Positions 53,486-63,046 of a stretch of DNA of 64,000 nucleotides are shown one piece after another (within the stretch, counting starts at the first letter, position 1; every line of letters begins with the position of its first letter). Below the pieces are notes generated by a model that did not search any database, had not been told where the DNA came from, and was given only the letters and a program-made list of their open reading frames with translations. Source of the stretch: an uncultured Alphaproteobacteria bacterium (lineage in GTDB: Bacteria; Pseudomonadota; Alphaproteobacteria; Rs-D84). The stretch is taken from assembly GCA_947175875.1 (NCBI GenBank), contig CAMWON010000005.1:1-64000 (forward strand), given 5' to 3'. Position numbers and translations under genes: made by a program.

Positions 53486-53890
53486 ATGACAACGACAAGA
53501 TATGGAATTAAAGAGAATCAGGTTCGTGCCTTTAACAAAATGATCCGCATCAGCCACCAGAAGTTGAACCTGGTGTGCGACATGGTTCGCGGACTGCCGG
53601 TAGAGCGCGCGGTTGATGTCTTGAAATTTTCGAAGAAACGCGTTTCCGGTGAAGTTCTGAAAACTTTGCTGTCCGCGGTCGCCAATGCAGAACACAACAA
53701 GAATCTGCCGGTCGACAGCCTGTTCATCAAAGAAATTTGGTGCGGCAAAGCGCTGACTATGAAACGTATTATGGCCGGTCCGCGCGGTAGTGCGCGTCCG
53801 ATTTTGAAGCCGTTCTCGAATCTGACTATTGTGTTGGAATCGGGTGTGGCGCCGACCAAGAAAGCGAAAAAAGAAGCAAAAGCAAAATAA
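53486..53890 (+). CDS. rplV: 50S ribosomal protein L22
   Basis: Lines the exit tunnel with an extended hairpin. The 134 residues include RISHQKLNLVCDMVRGLPVE and the hairpin region MAGPRGSARPILKP, and end in a Lys/Ala-rich tail. Confidence 0.93.
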   Translation: MTTTRYGIKENQVRAFNKMIRISHQKLNLVCDMVRGLPVERAVDVLKFSKKRVSGEVLKTLLSAVANAEHNKNLPVDSLFIKEIWCGKALTMKRIMAGPRGSARPILKPFSNLTIVLESGVAPTKKAKKEAKAK

Positions 53891-53978
53891 TAAAGCCAGG
53901 GAACGTGGTATGGAGCAATCCTGAATAAAACCTATATGGTTTCAAGAACACGGACCCTTAAAATAAGGAAAAAAGAAA

Positions 53979-54680
53979 ATGGGACAGAAAGTATCGCCAA
54001 TTTCACAGCGTCTGGGTATTAACAAGATTACAGACTCGCGCTGGATTGCCGGCAAAAAAGATTATGCCGCATTGGTTGCCGAGGATATTAAAATCCGTAA
54101 ATTTATTGAAAAGAAACTGAAGAAAGCCGGTCTGGCAAAAGTTGTTGTCGAACGCTTTGCCAAGAAAGTCGTTGTGACAATTCACACATCTCGTCCGGGT
54201 ATGATTATCGGTAAGAACGGTGCGGATATCGAGGCTTTGCGCAATGATATCAAGAAATTGGTTAAGAATGACCAGGTTGTTGTGAACATTTATGAAGTTC
54301 GCCGTCCTGATTTGAATGCCCAGTTGGTCGCGCAGAACATGGCTCAGCAGATTGAAGGTCGTGTATCGCCGAAGCGCGCCATGAAGAAAGCTGTTCAGAA
54401 TGCCCAGAAAGCGGGCGCACAGGGTATCAAGGTTATGTGCTCTGGTCGACTGAACGGTGCGGAAATCGCGCGCAGCGAACAAATCCGCGAAGGACGTATT
54501 CCGTTGCACACATTGCGTGCGGACATCGACTATGCGTCCATTCAGGCGAAAACGACATATGGTGTTATCGGTGTAAAAGTTTGGATTTATACCGGCGATG
54601 TCGTGAACAAGGAAAAGCTGGCGTCTGAAATGGCGAGACCCGCCGAATATGCCGGCAGCAGCGAAAGAAAGAGCAAGTAA
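53979..54680 (+). CDS. rpsC: 30S ribosomal protein S3
   Basis: mRNA-entry protein of the small subunit with a KH domain (RPGMIIGKNGADIEALRND). 233 residues. Start MGQKVSPISQRLGI. The 88-base spacer before it holds a GGGAACGTG/CACGGACCC stem. Confidence 0.95.
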   Translation: MGQKVSPISQRLGINKITDSRWIAGKKDYAALVAEDIKIRKFIEKKLKKAGLAKVVVERFAKKVVVTIHTSRPGMIIGKNGADIEALRNDIKKLVKNDQVVVNIYEVRRPDLNAQLVAQNMAQQIEGRVSPKRAMKKAVQNAQKAGAQGIKVMCSGRLNGAEIARSEQIREGRIPLHTLRADIDYASIQAKTTYGVIGVKVWIYTGDVVNKEKLASEMARPAEYAGSSERKSK

Positions 54681-54746
54681 TTTTTGTCGGCGCCTATATG
54701 GGGCCGGGGAAACAAAAATTGAAAAAGTAATAAAAGGTAGTTAATT

Positions 54747-55160
54747 ATGTTGATGCCAACAAAAACAAAATTTCGCAAACAGCACAAAGGCCGCATTCAT
54801 GGTACGGCCAAAGGTGGTAGCGAATTGGCGTTCGGTTCTTTCGGACTGAAAGCTATGACTCCGGAACGCGTGACAGCCCGTCAGATCGAAGCGGCGCGTC
54901 GTGCAATCACACGTCACATGAAACGTATGGGTAAGCTGTGGATTCGCGTATTCCCAGATGTTCCGGTAACAAAGAAACCTGCCGAAGTTCGTATGGGTAA
55001 AGGTAAGGGTGCGGTTGAATACTGGATTTGCCGTGTAAAGCCGGGCCGCATCATGTTCGAACTGGACGGTGTAAAGCCTGAAATCGCATACGAAGCGTTC
55101 GCATTGGCGGCGGCAAAATTGCCGGTAAAGACAAAGATTGTTGAACGTAAGGTTAACTAA
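54747..55160 (+). CDS. rplP: 50S ribosomal protein L16
   Basis: Organises the A-site/P-site crevice of the large subunit. 137 residues; the start [19 protein letters not shown] is like that of other L16 proteins, so the first ATG (54747) is preferred over the one two codons later. Confidence 0.94.
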   Translation: MLMPTKTKFRKQHKGRIHGTAKGGSELAFGSFGLKAMTPERVTARQIEAARRAITRHMKRMGKLWIRVFPDVPVTKKPAEVRMGKGKGAVEYWICRVKPGRIMFELDGVKPEIAYEAFALAAAKLPVKTKIVERKVN

Positions 55161-55207
55161 TAGAGGATTGCATTTTCTGGTAAGAGGGTGCAAAAAAGGT
55201 AGCTAAG

Positions 55208-55402
55208 ATGGCAGACAAGAAAGTTGAAAAAGAATCTTTGACGGTGGAAGCTTTGCAAAGCAAACTGGTTGATTTGAAGAAAGAACAGATGAACCAGCGC
55301 TTCCAGCATGCCGCGGGCCAGATGCCGAAAACACATGTTATTCGTCAGACCCGTCGTGAAATTGCGCGCGTCAAAACAAAGCTGAATGCAGCAAAAAAAT
55401 AA
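55208..55402 (+). CDS. rpmC: 50S ribosomal protein L29
   Basis: Small two-helix protein near the tunnel exit. 64 residues with VEALQSKLVDLKKEQMNQRF and the conserved VIRQTRREIARVKTKL. Confidence 0.92.
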   Translation: MADKKVEKESLTVEALQSKLVDLKKEQMNQRFQHAAGQMPKTHVIRQTRREIARVKTKLNAAKK

Positions 55403-55555
55403 AAATTGCTGATTTTGGTTGATATTTTTAATTTTTTAGATATCATATGCCGAAATCGGTTAAAAAAACAAGTAAATTGACCGTCGGGTCTGGTTGCATG
55501 GCTTGCGCTGTGACGGCCGGAAACTGGGGGTTAAAACAGGTAAGGGACATAAGTT

Positions 55556-55825
55556 ATGCCAAGACGTATACTGCAGGGAACAGTTAAAAGTACAGCAAAC
55601 GACAAAACGGTTGTCGTTGAAGTGGAACGTCGTTTCCGCCACCCGCTGTATGGTAAGTTCGTGAAGCAGAATAAAAAGTACAAGGCGCACGATGAAAACA
55701 ACGAATTCAAAGTTGGCGACATTGTTGCGATTGAAGAACATCGTCCGATTTCCAAGACAAAATCTTGGGTCGTAAAGGGGCGCGTCGGCGTTTCCAAGAA
55801 CGATGATGTTGAAGTAGTGGACTAA
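55556..55825 (+). CDS. rpsQ: 30S ribosomal protein S17
   Basis: Primary 16S rRNA-binding protein with an OB-like fold. 89 residues with [20 protein letters not shown] and [19 protein letters not shown]. The 153-base spacer after rpmC is the longest in this part of the operon and holds no clear gene. Confidence 0.94.
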   Translation: MPRRILQGTVKSTANDKTVVVEVERRFRHPLYGKFVKQNKKYKAHDENNEFKVGDIVAIEEHRPISKTKSWVVKGRVGVSKNDDVEVVD

Positions 55826-55939
55826 AAGACTCACGGGTTCTTTGAGGTTGCGGTGTCCGGGAATGGGGACGCGGCAACAGTCGGGACCCATAACAAAGCG
55901 GCGGGGGATTGCCCTGCTTGCAGGATATAGGGTAAAAAA

Positions 55940-56314
55940 ATGATTCAGAATGAAACAGTTATGACGGTTGCGGATAACTCTGGTGCGCGCAAAGCGATGT
56001 GCATCAAAGTTTTGGGCGGTTCTCATCGCCGTTATGCAACAGTTGGCGACAAAATCGTCGTTGCCATCAAGGAAGCGATTCCGCGCGGCAAGGTTCAGAA
56101 AGGTACGGTTCAGCGTGCGATTATCGTTCGTACAAAGTTCCCGGTAAAGCGTCCGGACGGTTCTATTATCCGTTTCGACGACAATGCGGTTGTTTTGATT
56201 AACAAAAACAACTTTGAACCGATTGGAACACGTATTTTTGGGCCGATTGCCCGTGAAGTACGTCGTAAATACGATGTTCAGAAGATTGTCTCCTTGGCCC
56301 CAGAGGTAATATAA
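55940..56314 (+). CDS. rplN: 50S ribosomal protein L14
   Basis: Interface protein of the large subunit. 124 residues with [15 protein letters not shown]-type wording ([16 protein letters not shown]) and the [18 protein letters not shown] strand. Confidence 0.95.
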   Translation: MIQNETVMTVADNSGARKAMCIKVLGGSHRRYATVGDKIVVAIKEAIPRGKVQKGTVQRAIIVRTKFPVKRPDGSIIRFDDNAVVLINKNNFEPIGTRIFGPIAREVRRKYDVQKIVSLAPEVI

Positions 56315-56355
56315 TATTGGCCGACAGGTAAATATAAAGATAAAAGGCGAGTAAA

Positions 56356-56658
56356 ATGAAAATAAAGAAAGGCGACGAAGTCGTAGTTATCTCCGGGAAA
56401 TACAAGGGCGTCAAAGGCAAAGTGCTGGAGGCGCGTCCGACAGAATCCCGCGTTGTTGTAGAGGGTGTGAACCGCCGCAAATGGCACATCAAACCCACGC
56501 AAGAACAGCCCGGCCACATCATTGACCGCGAAGCACCGGTTCACGTATCCAATGTTGCACTGATTGACCCGAAAACAAAAAAGGCCACACGTGCGGGATA
56601 CAAGATTGAACAGGGTAAAAAAGTTCGCGTTGCAAAGAAATCCGGGGCTGAAATATAA
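56356..56658 (+). CDS. rplX: 50S ribosomal protein L24
   Basis: Assembly initiator with a KOW motif ([20 protein letters not shown]). 100 residues. Its spacer to rplE holds a CCCG-CTGTTA-CGGG hairpin. Confidence 0.94.
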   Translation: MKIKKGDEVVVISGKYKGVKGKVLEARPTESRVVVEGVNRRKWHIKPTQEQPGHIIDREAPVHVSNVALIDPKTKKATRAGYKIEQGKKVRVAKKSGAEI

Positions 56659-56664
56659 GAATGG

Positions 56665-56684
56665 TTTCCCGCTGTTACGGGAAA
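56665..56684 (+). other. Intercistronic hairpin rplX/rplE
   Basis: TTTCCCG-CTGTTA-CGGGAAA. The same CCCG stem and CTGTTA loop recur at 58625-58638 between rplF and rplR. Confidence 0.6.
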
Positions 56685-56704
56685 GAAACTGTAAGGAATA
56701 AAAA

Positions 56705-57250
56705 ATGCAAAGCAGATTGCGTGAAATTTATGAAAAAAACATTGTGCCGGAACTGGTAAAAGAATTCGGTTATAAAAATCCGATGGAAGTTCCGAAGCTG
56801 ACAAAAATCGTATTGAACATGGGTGTCGGCGAAGCGGTTTCCGATAAAAAGAAACTGGATTCCGCGGCGGCGGATCTGACGGCCATTGCGGCGCAGAAGT
56901 CCGTTATCACCCGTGCAAAGAAATCCATCGCGACATACCGTCTGCGTGAAGGTCAGCCTATCGGTACCAAGGTTACACTGCGTGGTAAAAGAATGTATGA
57001 CTTCCTGGACAAGCTGATTACGGTTGCATTGCCGCGCGTAAAGGACTTTCGCGGTTTGTCGAAATCCAAGTTCGACGGTCGTGGAAACTATGCCTTTGGT
57101 ATCAAGGAACATCTGATTTTCCCGGAAATCTCGGTTGACAAGATTGATGCTATCCGTGGTATGGATATTGTTATCGCCACAAGCGCGAAGACAGACGATG
57201 AAGCACGCGCGTTGCTGACAAAAATCGGTCTGCCGTTGGTATTGAAATAA
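56705..57250 (+). CDS. rplE: 50S ribosomal protein L5
   Basis: Contacts 5S rRNA and the P-site tRNA. 181 residues with [14 protein letters not shown] and the [16 protein letters not shown] segment. Confidence 0.95.
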   Translation: MQSRLREIYEKNIVPELVKEFGYKNPMEVPKLTKIVLNMGVGEAVSDKKKLDSAAADLTAIAAQKSVITRAKKSIATYRLREGQPIGTKVTLRGKRMYDFLDKLITVALPRVKDFRGLSKSKFDGRGNYAFGIKEHLIFPEISVDKIDAIRGMDIVIATSAKTDDEARALLTKIGLPLVLK

Positions 57251-57268
57251 TAAGAGTAAGGAAAAAAA

Positions 57269-57571
57269 ATGGCTAAGTTAGCGTTGATAAACAAACAGAA
57301 AAGACGTGAAAAACTGGTCGCGCAGTATGCCAAAAAGCATGATGCGATTAAGGCCAAAATGTCCGTCAATGCCACGCCTGATGAACGCATGGAAGCGATG
57401 AAAAAGCTGGCAAAACTGCCGCGCAATGCGAATGCTACGCGTTTGCGCAATCGTTGTTCGGTTACGGGACGTTCCCGCGGTTTTTCGCGTATGTTCGGTC
57501 TGTGCCGTCAGCAGGTTCGTACAATGGCGTCCGAAGGCAAACTGCCGGGCGTACGCAAGTCGAGCTGGTAA
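57269..57571 (+). CDS. rpsN: 30S ribosomal protein S14
   Basis: Head protein. The 100 residues are the long, zinc-independent form, with NATRLRNRCSVTGRSRG and VRKSSW at the end; only two Cys are present, so no zinc ribbon. Confidence 0.92.
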   Translation: MAKLALINKQKRREKLVAQYAKKHDAIKAKMSVNATPDERMEAMKKLAKLPRNANATRLRNRCSVTGRSRGFSRMFGLCRQQVRTMASEGKLPGVRKSSW

Positions 57572-57642
57572 AAACAAAACAAGCGCAGCTGTGGACAATG
57601 CAGCTGTATGAGCCGGCTTGTCCGGCACAATAGGAGTAAAAG

Positions 57643-58041
57643 ATGTCATTATCACACCCAATTGGAGATATGGTGACCCGCATTCGCAACGGGCAGAATG
57701 CTGGTAAAGAAACCATCACCGTTCCGGCCAGCAATCTGCGCGCCGCGGTTTTGTCCGTACTGAAAGACGAAGGTTTTATTACTGATTTTCGCAAAGAAAA
57801 CATTGACGAACATCGTTCCAATTTAGTCGTTGAGCTGAAATATGTCGGCGGCAACGGCGCAATTCAGGAAATTTCCGTAGTATCCAAACCCGGTCGCCGT
57901 GTTTATTCCGGCAGTGCAAAGATGCCGAAGGTTTTGAATGGACTGGGTATTGCTATCGTATCCACGCCCAACGGCGTAATGACTGACCACAAAGCGCGCC
58001 TGATGAATGTCGGCGGTGAAGTATTGTGCAAGGTTATCTAA
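57643..58041 (+). CDS. rpsH: 30S ribosomal protein S8
   Basis: Primary 16S rRNA-binding protein and, in Escherichia coli, the spc operon regulator. 132 residues with MVTRIRNGQNAGKETITVPA and the C-terminal GIAIVSTPNGVMTDHKA. Confidence 0.95.
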   Translation: MSLSHPIGDMVTRIRNGQNAGKETITVPASNLRAAVLSVLKDEGFITDFRKENIDEHRSNLVVELKYVGGNGAIQEISVVSKPGRRVYSGSAKMPKVLNGLGIAIVSTPNGVMTDHKARLMNVGGEVLCKVI

Positions 58042-58060
58042 TTGAAGTGAGGAACAAGTT

Positions 58061-58612
58061 ATGTCTCGTGCAGGAAAATATCCAGTAAAAATCCAGGACG
58101 GCGTTTCGGTTGAAATTGCGAGCGACGTGCTGGTTGTAAAAGGCCCGAAGGGCGAAATTAAGCTGCCGTTGAATACCAAACATTCCGGTTTGGTTGACGT
58201 CAAGATTGAAGACGGCCATGTTGTAATCAATCCGAAGGATGCCGAAGACAAGACGTCGCGCGCAATGTGGGGAACAATGGCCCGCAATGTTCGCGCCGCG
58301 ATTGAAGGTGTGTCGAACGGTTTCCAGAAAGCCATGTACATGAAGGGCGTCGGTTATAAGGCATCTGTAAAGGGCAACGATTTGGTTTTGGTTGCGGGTT
58401 ATTCTCATGATGTAATTATGCCGATTCCGGCCGGTCTGACGGTTCAGATGGGCGATGCGCCGACTGAATTTACAATCAGCGGTGTTGACAAGTGCCTGGT
58501 TGGCCAGTTTGCCGACAAGGTTCACAAGGTTCGTAAAGCGGATCCGTACAAGGGCAAAGGCATCTTCTATAAGGGCGAAAAAATCCGCCGCAAGGAAGGT
58601 AAAAAGAAATAA
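58061..58612 (+). CDS. rplF: 50S ribosomal protein L6
   Basis: Large-subunit protein near the factor-binding site. 183 residues; GVGYKASVKGNDLVLVAGYS and the C-terminal RKADPYKGKGIFYKGEKIRR are typical. Confidence 0.95.
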   Translation: MSRAGKYPVKIQDGVSVEIASDVLVVKGPKGEIKLPLNTKHSGLVDVKIEDGHVVINPKDAEDKTSRAMWGTMARNVRAAIEGVSNGFQKAMYMKGVGYKASVKGNDLVLVAGYSHDVIMPIPAGLTVQMGDAPTEFTISGVDKCLVGQFADKVHKVRKADPYKGKGIFYKGEKIRRKEGKKK

Positions 58613-58624
58613 TAAGTAGTGATT

Positions 58625-58638
58625 CCCGCTGTTACGGG
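58625..58638 (+). other. Intercistronic hairpin rplF/rplR
   Basis: CCCG-CTGTTA-CGGG, the same stem and loop as at 56668-56681. Confidence 0.55.
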
Positions 58639-58659
58639 GATTTGAAAAGAGGAAACAAA

Positions 58660-59016
58660 ATGTTGAAACATTTGACTACAGAAGAAAGACGCACGCTGGC
58701 AAACCGCGGTGCGCTGAAAAGAAAGAACCCCGGCAAGATTCGTTTGTCGGTTAACCGCTCCGGACGTCATATCGAAATTCAGGCCATTGACGATGTTCGT
58801 GGTCACACAATTTGTGCGGCATCAAGCAAGGAAAAAGATTTCAAGGGCCAGGGCTGGAATGTTGCCGGCGCCGAAATGGTTGGCAAGGTATTTGCTGAAC
58901 GCGTTGTAAAGGCGAACATTGCAGACAACTGCTATTTTGATCGTGGCGGATATCGCTATCATGGTCGTGTAAAGGCCCTGTGCGAAGCTATTCGCGCCGG
59001 CGGCGTTAGAATTTAA
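58660..59016 (+). CDS. rplR: 50S ribosomal protein L18
   Basis: Binds 5S rRNA. Start at ATG 58660 after AAAGAGGAAAC; an upstream TTG (58642) is rejected. 118 residues with the C-terminal [18 protein letters not shown]. Confidence 0.93.
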   Translation: MLKHLTTEERRTLANRGALKRKNPGKIRLSVNRSGRHIEIQAIDDVRGHTICAASSKEKDFKGQGWNVAGAEMVGKVFAERVVKANIADNCYFDRGGYRYHGRVKALCEAIRAGGVRI

Positions 59017-59039
59017 TGTGAAATATACGGAGTATATAA

Positions 59040-59594
59040 ATGGCACGTTTTGATGATAAAAAATTGCAGACGGATAACTTGGTAGATAAACTGGTTTCTA
59101 TCAATCGCGTCTCGAAAACAGTTAAGGGCGGCCGCAACATGTCTTTCTCGGCATTGGTTGTGGTTGGCGACAAGGCCGGTCGTGTAGGTTTTGGCAAGGG
59201 TAAGGCGCTGGAAGTACAGAGTGCTGTTCAGAAAGCAACAAAGGCCGCCAAAGCGAAAATGATTCGCGTTCCGCTGAAAGAAGGTCGTACATTGCACCAT
59301 GACAGTGCGGCGAAGTACGGCGCCAGCAAGTTGGTTGTTCGCAGTGCCGTTCCCGGTACCGGTATTATTGCGGGTGGTGCGTTGCGTGCGGTATTTGAAT
59401 GCCTGGGGGTTCAGGACGTTGTAGTTAAGTCCCAGGGCTCGAATAATCCGAACAACATGATTCGTGCGGCTTTCCTGGCTTTCTCTAAAATGAATTCCCC
59501 GAAGACGGTTGCGGCGCGCCGTGGCAAGTCTGTGGCTGAAATCATTGCCGGTCGTGACGGCAAGAAGCTGGAAGATGCGGCGGAAGAAAAATAA
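59040..59594 (+). CDS. rpsE: 30S ribosomal protein S5
   Basis: Decoding fidelity protein. 184 residues with [20 protein letters not shown] and [20 protein letters not shown]. Confidence 0.94.
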   Translation: MARFDDKKLQTDNLVDKLVSINRVSKTVKGGRNMSFSALVVVGDKAGRVGFGKGKALEVQSAVQKATKAAKAKMIRVPLKEGRTLHHDSAAKYGASKLVVRSAVPGTGIIAGGALRAVFECLGVQDVVVKSQGSNNPNNMIRAAFLAFSKMNSPKTVAARRGKSVAEIIAGRDGKKLEDAAEEK

Positions 59595-59618
59595 CGCTAA
59601 GAAACGGAGTACTTTGTT

Positions 59619-59798
59619 ATGTCTAAAATAGTTGTAAAGCAAGTAAAAAGCCTGATTGGGCGCCCGGAATCTCAGCGCAAAATTATTGCCGCATTGGGTT
59701 TGGGCCGTATTGGTAAAACAAAAGAACTGGAAAATTCTCAGGTTGTACGTGGCATGATTGCCAAGGTTTCCCACCTGATTGAAGTTGTTGAACAGTAA
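59619..59798 (+). CDS. rpmD: 50S ribosomal protein L30
   Basis: Small large-subunit protein. 59 residues from ATG 59619 (after ACGGAGTACTT): KQVKSLIGRPESQRKIIAAL then GLGRIGKTKELENS. The gene is in its usual place between rpsE and rplO. Confidence 0.93.
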   Translation: MSKIVVKQVKSLIGRPESQRKIIAALGLGRIGKTKELENSQVVRGMIAKVSHLIEVVEQ

Positions 59799-59817
59799 AT
59801 AATTATATAACCGAGTG

Positions 59818-59835
59818 GCGCGACACTTGTCGCGC
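59818..59835 (+). other. Intercistronic hairpin rpmD/rplO
   Basis: GCGCGACA (59818-59825) pairs with TGTCGCGC (59828-59835) around a two-base loop. A second palindrome GACTATATATAGTC follows at about 59846-59859. Confidence 0.6.
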
Positions 59836-59880
59836 TGCGCAAAAAGACTATATATAGTCGTAGGATAAAAGGATACAAAA

Positions 59881-60339
59881 ATGAAACTGAATGCACTGAT
59901 GGATAATTACGGCGCGCGTGAAAATGCAAAGCGCGTCGGCCGTGGTATCGGTAGCGGCATGGGCAAAACATCCGGTCGTGGTCACAAAGGTCAGAAAGCG
60001 CGCAGCGGTGCACGCAAGCAGGCGACATTCCAGGGTGGACAGATGCCGATTTTGCGTCGTTTCCCGAAATTCGGATTTAACAACCCGTTTGCAAAGGAAT
60101 ACGTCACAATCAACCTGGGCGATATTGAAAAGTTCATTGCAAGCGGCAAAATTGATGCAAAGTCCGAAATCAACATTGATTCTCTGTTGGCGGCGAAGGT
60201 AATCAACCGCAAAATGTCCGGCTTGAAAGTTTTGGCCAAGGGCGAAATCAAATCTGCGGTTAACATTATTGCCGACAAATGGTCCAAGGCGGCCGAAGCG
60301 GCGATTGTCAAAGCCGGCGGTTCTATCAAGGCGAAATAA
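59881..60339 (+). CDS. rplO: 50S ribosomal protein L15
   Basis: Late assembly protein of the large subunit. 152 residues with the glycine-rich RVGRGIGSGMGKTSGRGHKG and the FPKFGFNNPFAKEY segment. Confidence 0.94.
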   Translation: MKLNALMDNYGARENAKRVGRGIGSGMGKTSGRGHKGQKARSGARKQATFQGGQMPILRRFPKFGFNNPFAKEYVTINLGDIEKFIASGKIDAKSEINIDSLLAAKVINRKMSGLKVLAKGEIKSAVNIIADKWSKAAEAAIVKAGGSIKAK

Positions 60340-60605
60340 TGGTTATTACACCATCTCAATATTTAAAGTCGGCCAGGCGGGATTTTAAACTCCTGCCTGC
60401 CGATGTTTGTGATGAAATATTGGATGGTGTTATGAAGTCGGATTCAGGGGTTCAGCGTTTGGATGTGCCAGGTTATATTCCGGCGAAATACCATGCTCGT
60501 ATGCAGGCCGCATGGACGACGATGATTTATAAAATACTGTTTGCAAATGCGTCGCGTAAATACAGTCTGGTTCAGCGCCATAAAATATTGCAGAAAAGTT
60601 TATAA
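60339..60605 (+). CDS. Unknown 88-residue protein between rplO and secY
   Basis: The ATG at 60339 overlaps the rplO stop codon (TAATG), so it is translationally coupled to L15. The product (MVITPSQYLKSARRDFKLLP, then 68 more residues ending HKILQKSL) is basic, has no membrane segment and no motif I recognise. It ends 20 bases before secY. Nothing equivalent occurs in the standard spc operon, where secY directly follows rplO. The conserved-operon position, coupling and full open frame make it a convincing gene; the function is unknown. Confidence 0.75.
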   Translation: MVITPSQYLKSARRDFKLLPADVCDEILDGVMKSDSGVQRLDVPGYIPAKYHARMQAAWTTMIYKILFANASRKYSLVQRHKILQKSL

Positions 60606-60625
60606 GGTAGCGGAGAGATAAACGA

Positions 60626-61945
60626 ATGAATTTCATAAAGAACTTTTTTGGAAATCTGAGCGATTTGCAAAAGCGTATTTTGTTCACGTTGGGTGCATTG
60701 GTCGTGTACCGTGTCGGTTCCTTTATTCCGTTGCCGGGTGTAAACGCATCTGCCGTTCTGCATTTGTTCAGCGGCGAGGGCAGCGGCATGATGGGCATGT
60801 TCGATATGTTTTCTGGTGGTTCGCTGTCGCGTATGTCGGTGCTGGCACTGAATATTTTCCCATACATTTCCGCATCCATCGTTCTGCAGCTGTTGACGGC
60901 GACCAGCAAGTCGTTGAGCGAGCTGCGTAAAGAGGGCGAGTCGGGCCGCATCAAAATTAACCAGTACACTCGTTATCTGGCGGTGTTCCTGGCGGTGGTT
61001 CAGGGCTGGGCCGTGGTTCGCGGTTTAGAAATGATGGCGCCGGTAAACGGTGTTGCGGCGGTTGTAAATCCTGGATTTGCATTTGAATTGTCCGCGATAA
61101 TCGCACTGGTCGGTGGTACGGTGTTCGTAATGTGGCTGGCCGAACAGATTACGGCGCGCGGCATAGGGCAGGGTGCGTCTCTGTTAATCTTTGCGGGGAT
61201 TATCGCAGAGGTTCCGGGCGGAATCGCCAAGATATTTTCTTTGGGCTCGGTCGGACAGATGTCGCCCGCGATGATTGCGTTGGTTGTCGGTTTTGTTGTC
61301 GGCATCATTGCGCTGATTGCGTTCTTTGAACAGGCCCAGCGTCGTATTCAGATTCTGTATCCGCGCCAGGTTATGGCGAACGGTGTGACGAATACGAATG
61401 CGTCATATCTGCCGATAAAGGTTAACATGTCCGGTGTTATGGGACCGGTATTTGCGGCCAGTATAATGATGCTGCCGGCGTTTGTTCAGCGCTTTGTTCA
61501 GAGCGAGAATCTGGTCGTTCAGAATATCATGGGATTCTTTACGTACGGTGCATGGTCTTATATCATCATGTACACGATACTGATTGCATTCTTTGCATTT
61601 TTCCAGACGGCGGTTATATTCAATTCCGAAGAGACCAGCAATAATCTGAAAAATGCGGGCGGTTATATCCCCGGCGTTCGTCCCGGCGAACAGACTGTTC
61701 ACTATTTGGATGCGGTTGTGTCGCGTACGACTTCAATCGGTGTTCTGTATCTGATTGTGGTATGCGTTGTTCCGATTATTCTCAATACGCATCTGGGCAT
61801 GCCGCTGGCGATTGGCGGAACCAGTGTTCTGATTGTGGCGGGCGTTGTTCTGGATACAATGAACCAGGTTCAGTCGTATCTGGTGGCAAAGCAGTATGGC
61901 GGCGTTATCAAAAAGACGCAAAAGAAGGGGCGTTTCCGCGGATAA
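60626..61945 (+). CDS. secY: Protein translocase subunit SecY
   Basis: Main channel of the Sec translocon. 439 residues, about ten membrane helices, with the SecY segments LFTLGALVVYRVGSFIPLPG-like start (FTLGALVVYRVGSFIPLPG) and RPGEQTVHYLDAVVSRTT in the cytoplasmic loop. GGAGAGATAAACGA precedes ATG 60626. Confidence 0.95.
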   Translation: MNFIKNFFGNLSDLQKRILFTLGALVVYRVGSFIPLPGVNASAVLHLFSGEGSGMMGMFDMFSGGSLSRMSVLALNIFPYISASIVLQLLTATSKSLSELRKEGESGRIKINQYTRYLAVFLAVVQGWAVVRGLEMMAPVNGVAAVVNPGFAFELSAIIALVGGTVFVMWLAEQITARGIGQGASLLIFAGIIAEVPGGIAKIFSLGSVGQMSPAMIALVVGFVVGIIALIAFFEQAQRRIQILYPRQVMANGVTNTNASYLPIKVNMSGVMGPVFAASIMMLPAFVQRFVQSENLVVQNIMGFFTYGAWSYIIMYTILIAFFAFFQTAVIFNSEETSNNLKNAGGYIPGVRPGEQTVHYLDAVVSRTTSIGVLYLIVVCVVPIILNTHLGMPLAIGGTSVLIVAGVVLDTMNQVQSYLVAKQYGGVIKKTQKKGRFRG

Positions 61946-61973
61946 TAAAATTTGCGAGAAACGGAAACAAGAT

Positions 61974-62001
61974 TTGACTTTTGCCGGAATTTGTATAAAA
62001 T
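61974..62001 (+). promoter_or_regulatory. Putative promoter of rpsM
   Basis: TTGACT (61974-61979), 16-base spacer, TAAAAT (61996-62001). It lies in the 164-base gap after secY, which may make rpsM-rpsK a separately driven unit. A CGCGGAAACGCG stem follows. Confidence 0.45.
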
Positions 62002-62109
62002 TACTCGGCAAAATAAAATACGGCGGGAAATCAGTTTATGATTTTTCGGTGTTAAGACTCCGGGCGCGGAAACGCGTTTCGGGCAGTAAAATAAAAAGGA
62101 AAGTAAAAG

Positions 62110-62487
62110 ATGGCACGTATAGCAGGTGTTAACATTCCGACAGAAAAGCGCATTGAAATCGCGTTGCAGTACATTCATGGTATTGGACCGGCCAAGGCGG
62201 CGCAAATCTGCGAGGCTTTGAAATTGAAAGATGGGCTGCGCGCGAAAGATTTGACTGACGCGGATGTTGTAAAAATTTCGAACTATATTGAACAGAACTT
62301 TAAAGTAGAAGGTGATGTTCGTCGTGAAGTTGCGATGAATATCAAACGTCTGCAGGATTTAAAGGCATATCGTGGTATTCGTCACCGTAACCGCTTGCCG
62401 GTTCGCGGTCAGCGTACCCAGACCAATGCCCGCACCCGCAAGGGCAAGCGCGTCGTGGTCGCCGGTTCTGCAACAAAGGGTAAGTAA
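62110..62487 (+). CDS. rpsM: 30S ribosomal protein S13
   Basis: Contacts the P-site tRNA from the 30S head. 125 residues, starting [20 protein letters not shown] and ending with the basic tail [20 protein letters not shown]. No adk or rpmJ lies before it. Confidence 0.94.
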   Translation: MARIAGVNIPTEKRIEIALQYIHGIGPAKAAQICEALKLKDGLRAKDLTDADVVKISNYIEQNFKVEGDVRREVAMNIKRLQDLKAYRGIRHRNRLPVRGQRTQTNARTRKGKRVVVAGSATKGK

Positions 62488-62645
62488 AATTTAATTTAAT
62501 GCCTCGTCTGCTTGGTGTTGGCGCGCTTGTGTATCTTTTGTACGCTTCGCTTACCAACATTGGCGCATTCAAAGCATTATCTTAAATTTAAGGTAGAGAT
62601 TAACACGACAGTTAATTGAAGACATCGATAAAAGGTAAAAAAATA
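62488..62645 (+). other. 158-base spacer between rpsM and rpsK
   Basis: The ends are complementary (AATTTAATGC near 62492 and GCATTATCTTAAATTT at 62573-62588), and inner segments GGTGTTGG and CCAACA also pair. No ORF is apparent. The spacing is unusually long for this gene pair, which normally lies within a few tens of bases. Confidence 0.5.
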
Positions 62646-63029
62646 ATGGCAGTAACAAAAGCAAAAAAGAAAGTTGTAAAGAAAGTGTCGCATGGTATTG
62701 CGCACGTTGTTGCAACGAACAATAACACTCGTATCACAATTACAGACCAGTCGGGCGCCGTTTTGACATGGGCGACGGCCGGTGCGAATAATTTTAAGGG
62801 TGCGAAAAAATCCACTCCGTACGCGGCGACGGTTGTGGCAGATGCGGTCGGCAAGAAAGTTGCCGAAATGGGTATGAAGACGGTTGACGTTCTGATGCGT
62901 GGTATCGGCCAGGGACGTGAATCTGCGGTTCGTGGTTTGGCAAACGCCGGCCTGATTGTGCAGAGCATTACCGATACGACCCGTATACCGCACAATGGCT
63001 GCCGTCCGAAAAAGGTTCGCCGCGTGTAA
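62646..63029 (+). CDS. rpsK: 30S ribosomal protein S11
   Basis: Platform protein of the small subunit. Start at ATG 62646 (MAVTKAKKKVVKKVSHGIAH), after AAAGGTAAAAAAATA; 127 residues ending DTTRIPHNGCRPKKVRRV. A terminator follows directly, so rpoA and rplQ, normally next, are not continued here. Confidence 0.94.
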   Translation: MAVTKAKKKVVKKVSHGIAHVVATNNNTRITITDQSGAVLTWATAGANNFKGAKKSTPYAATVVADAVGKKVAEMGMKTVDVLMRGIGQGRESAVRGLANAGLIVQSITDTTRIPHNGCRPKKVRRV

Positions 63030-63046
63030 ACACGTGCATCTTAATA

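Noticed and set aside
55448-55588. 46-residue frame upstream of rpsQ
   Set aside because: It overlaps the rpsQ start in another frame, has no binding site and no conserved wording.
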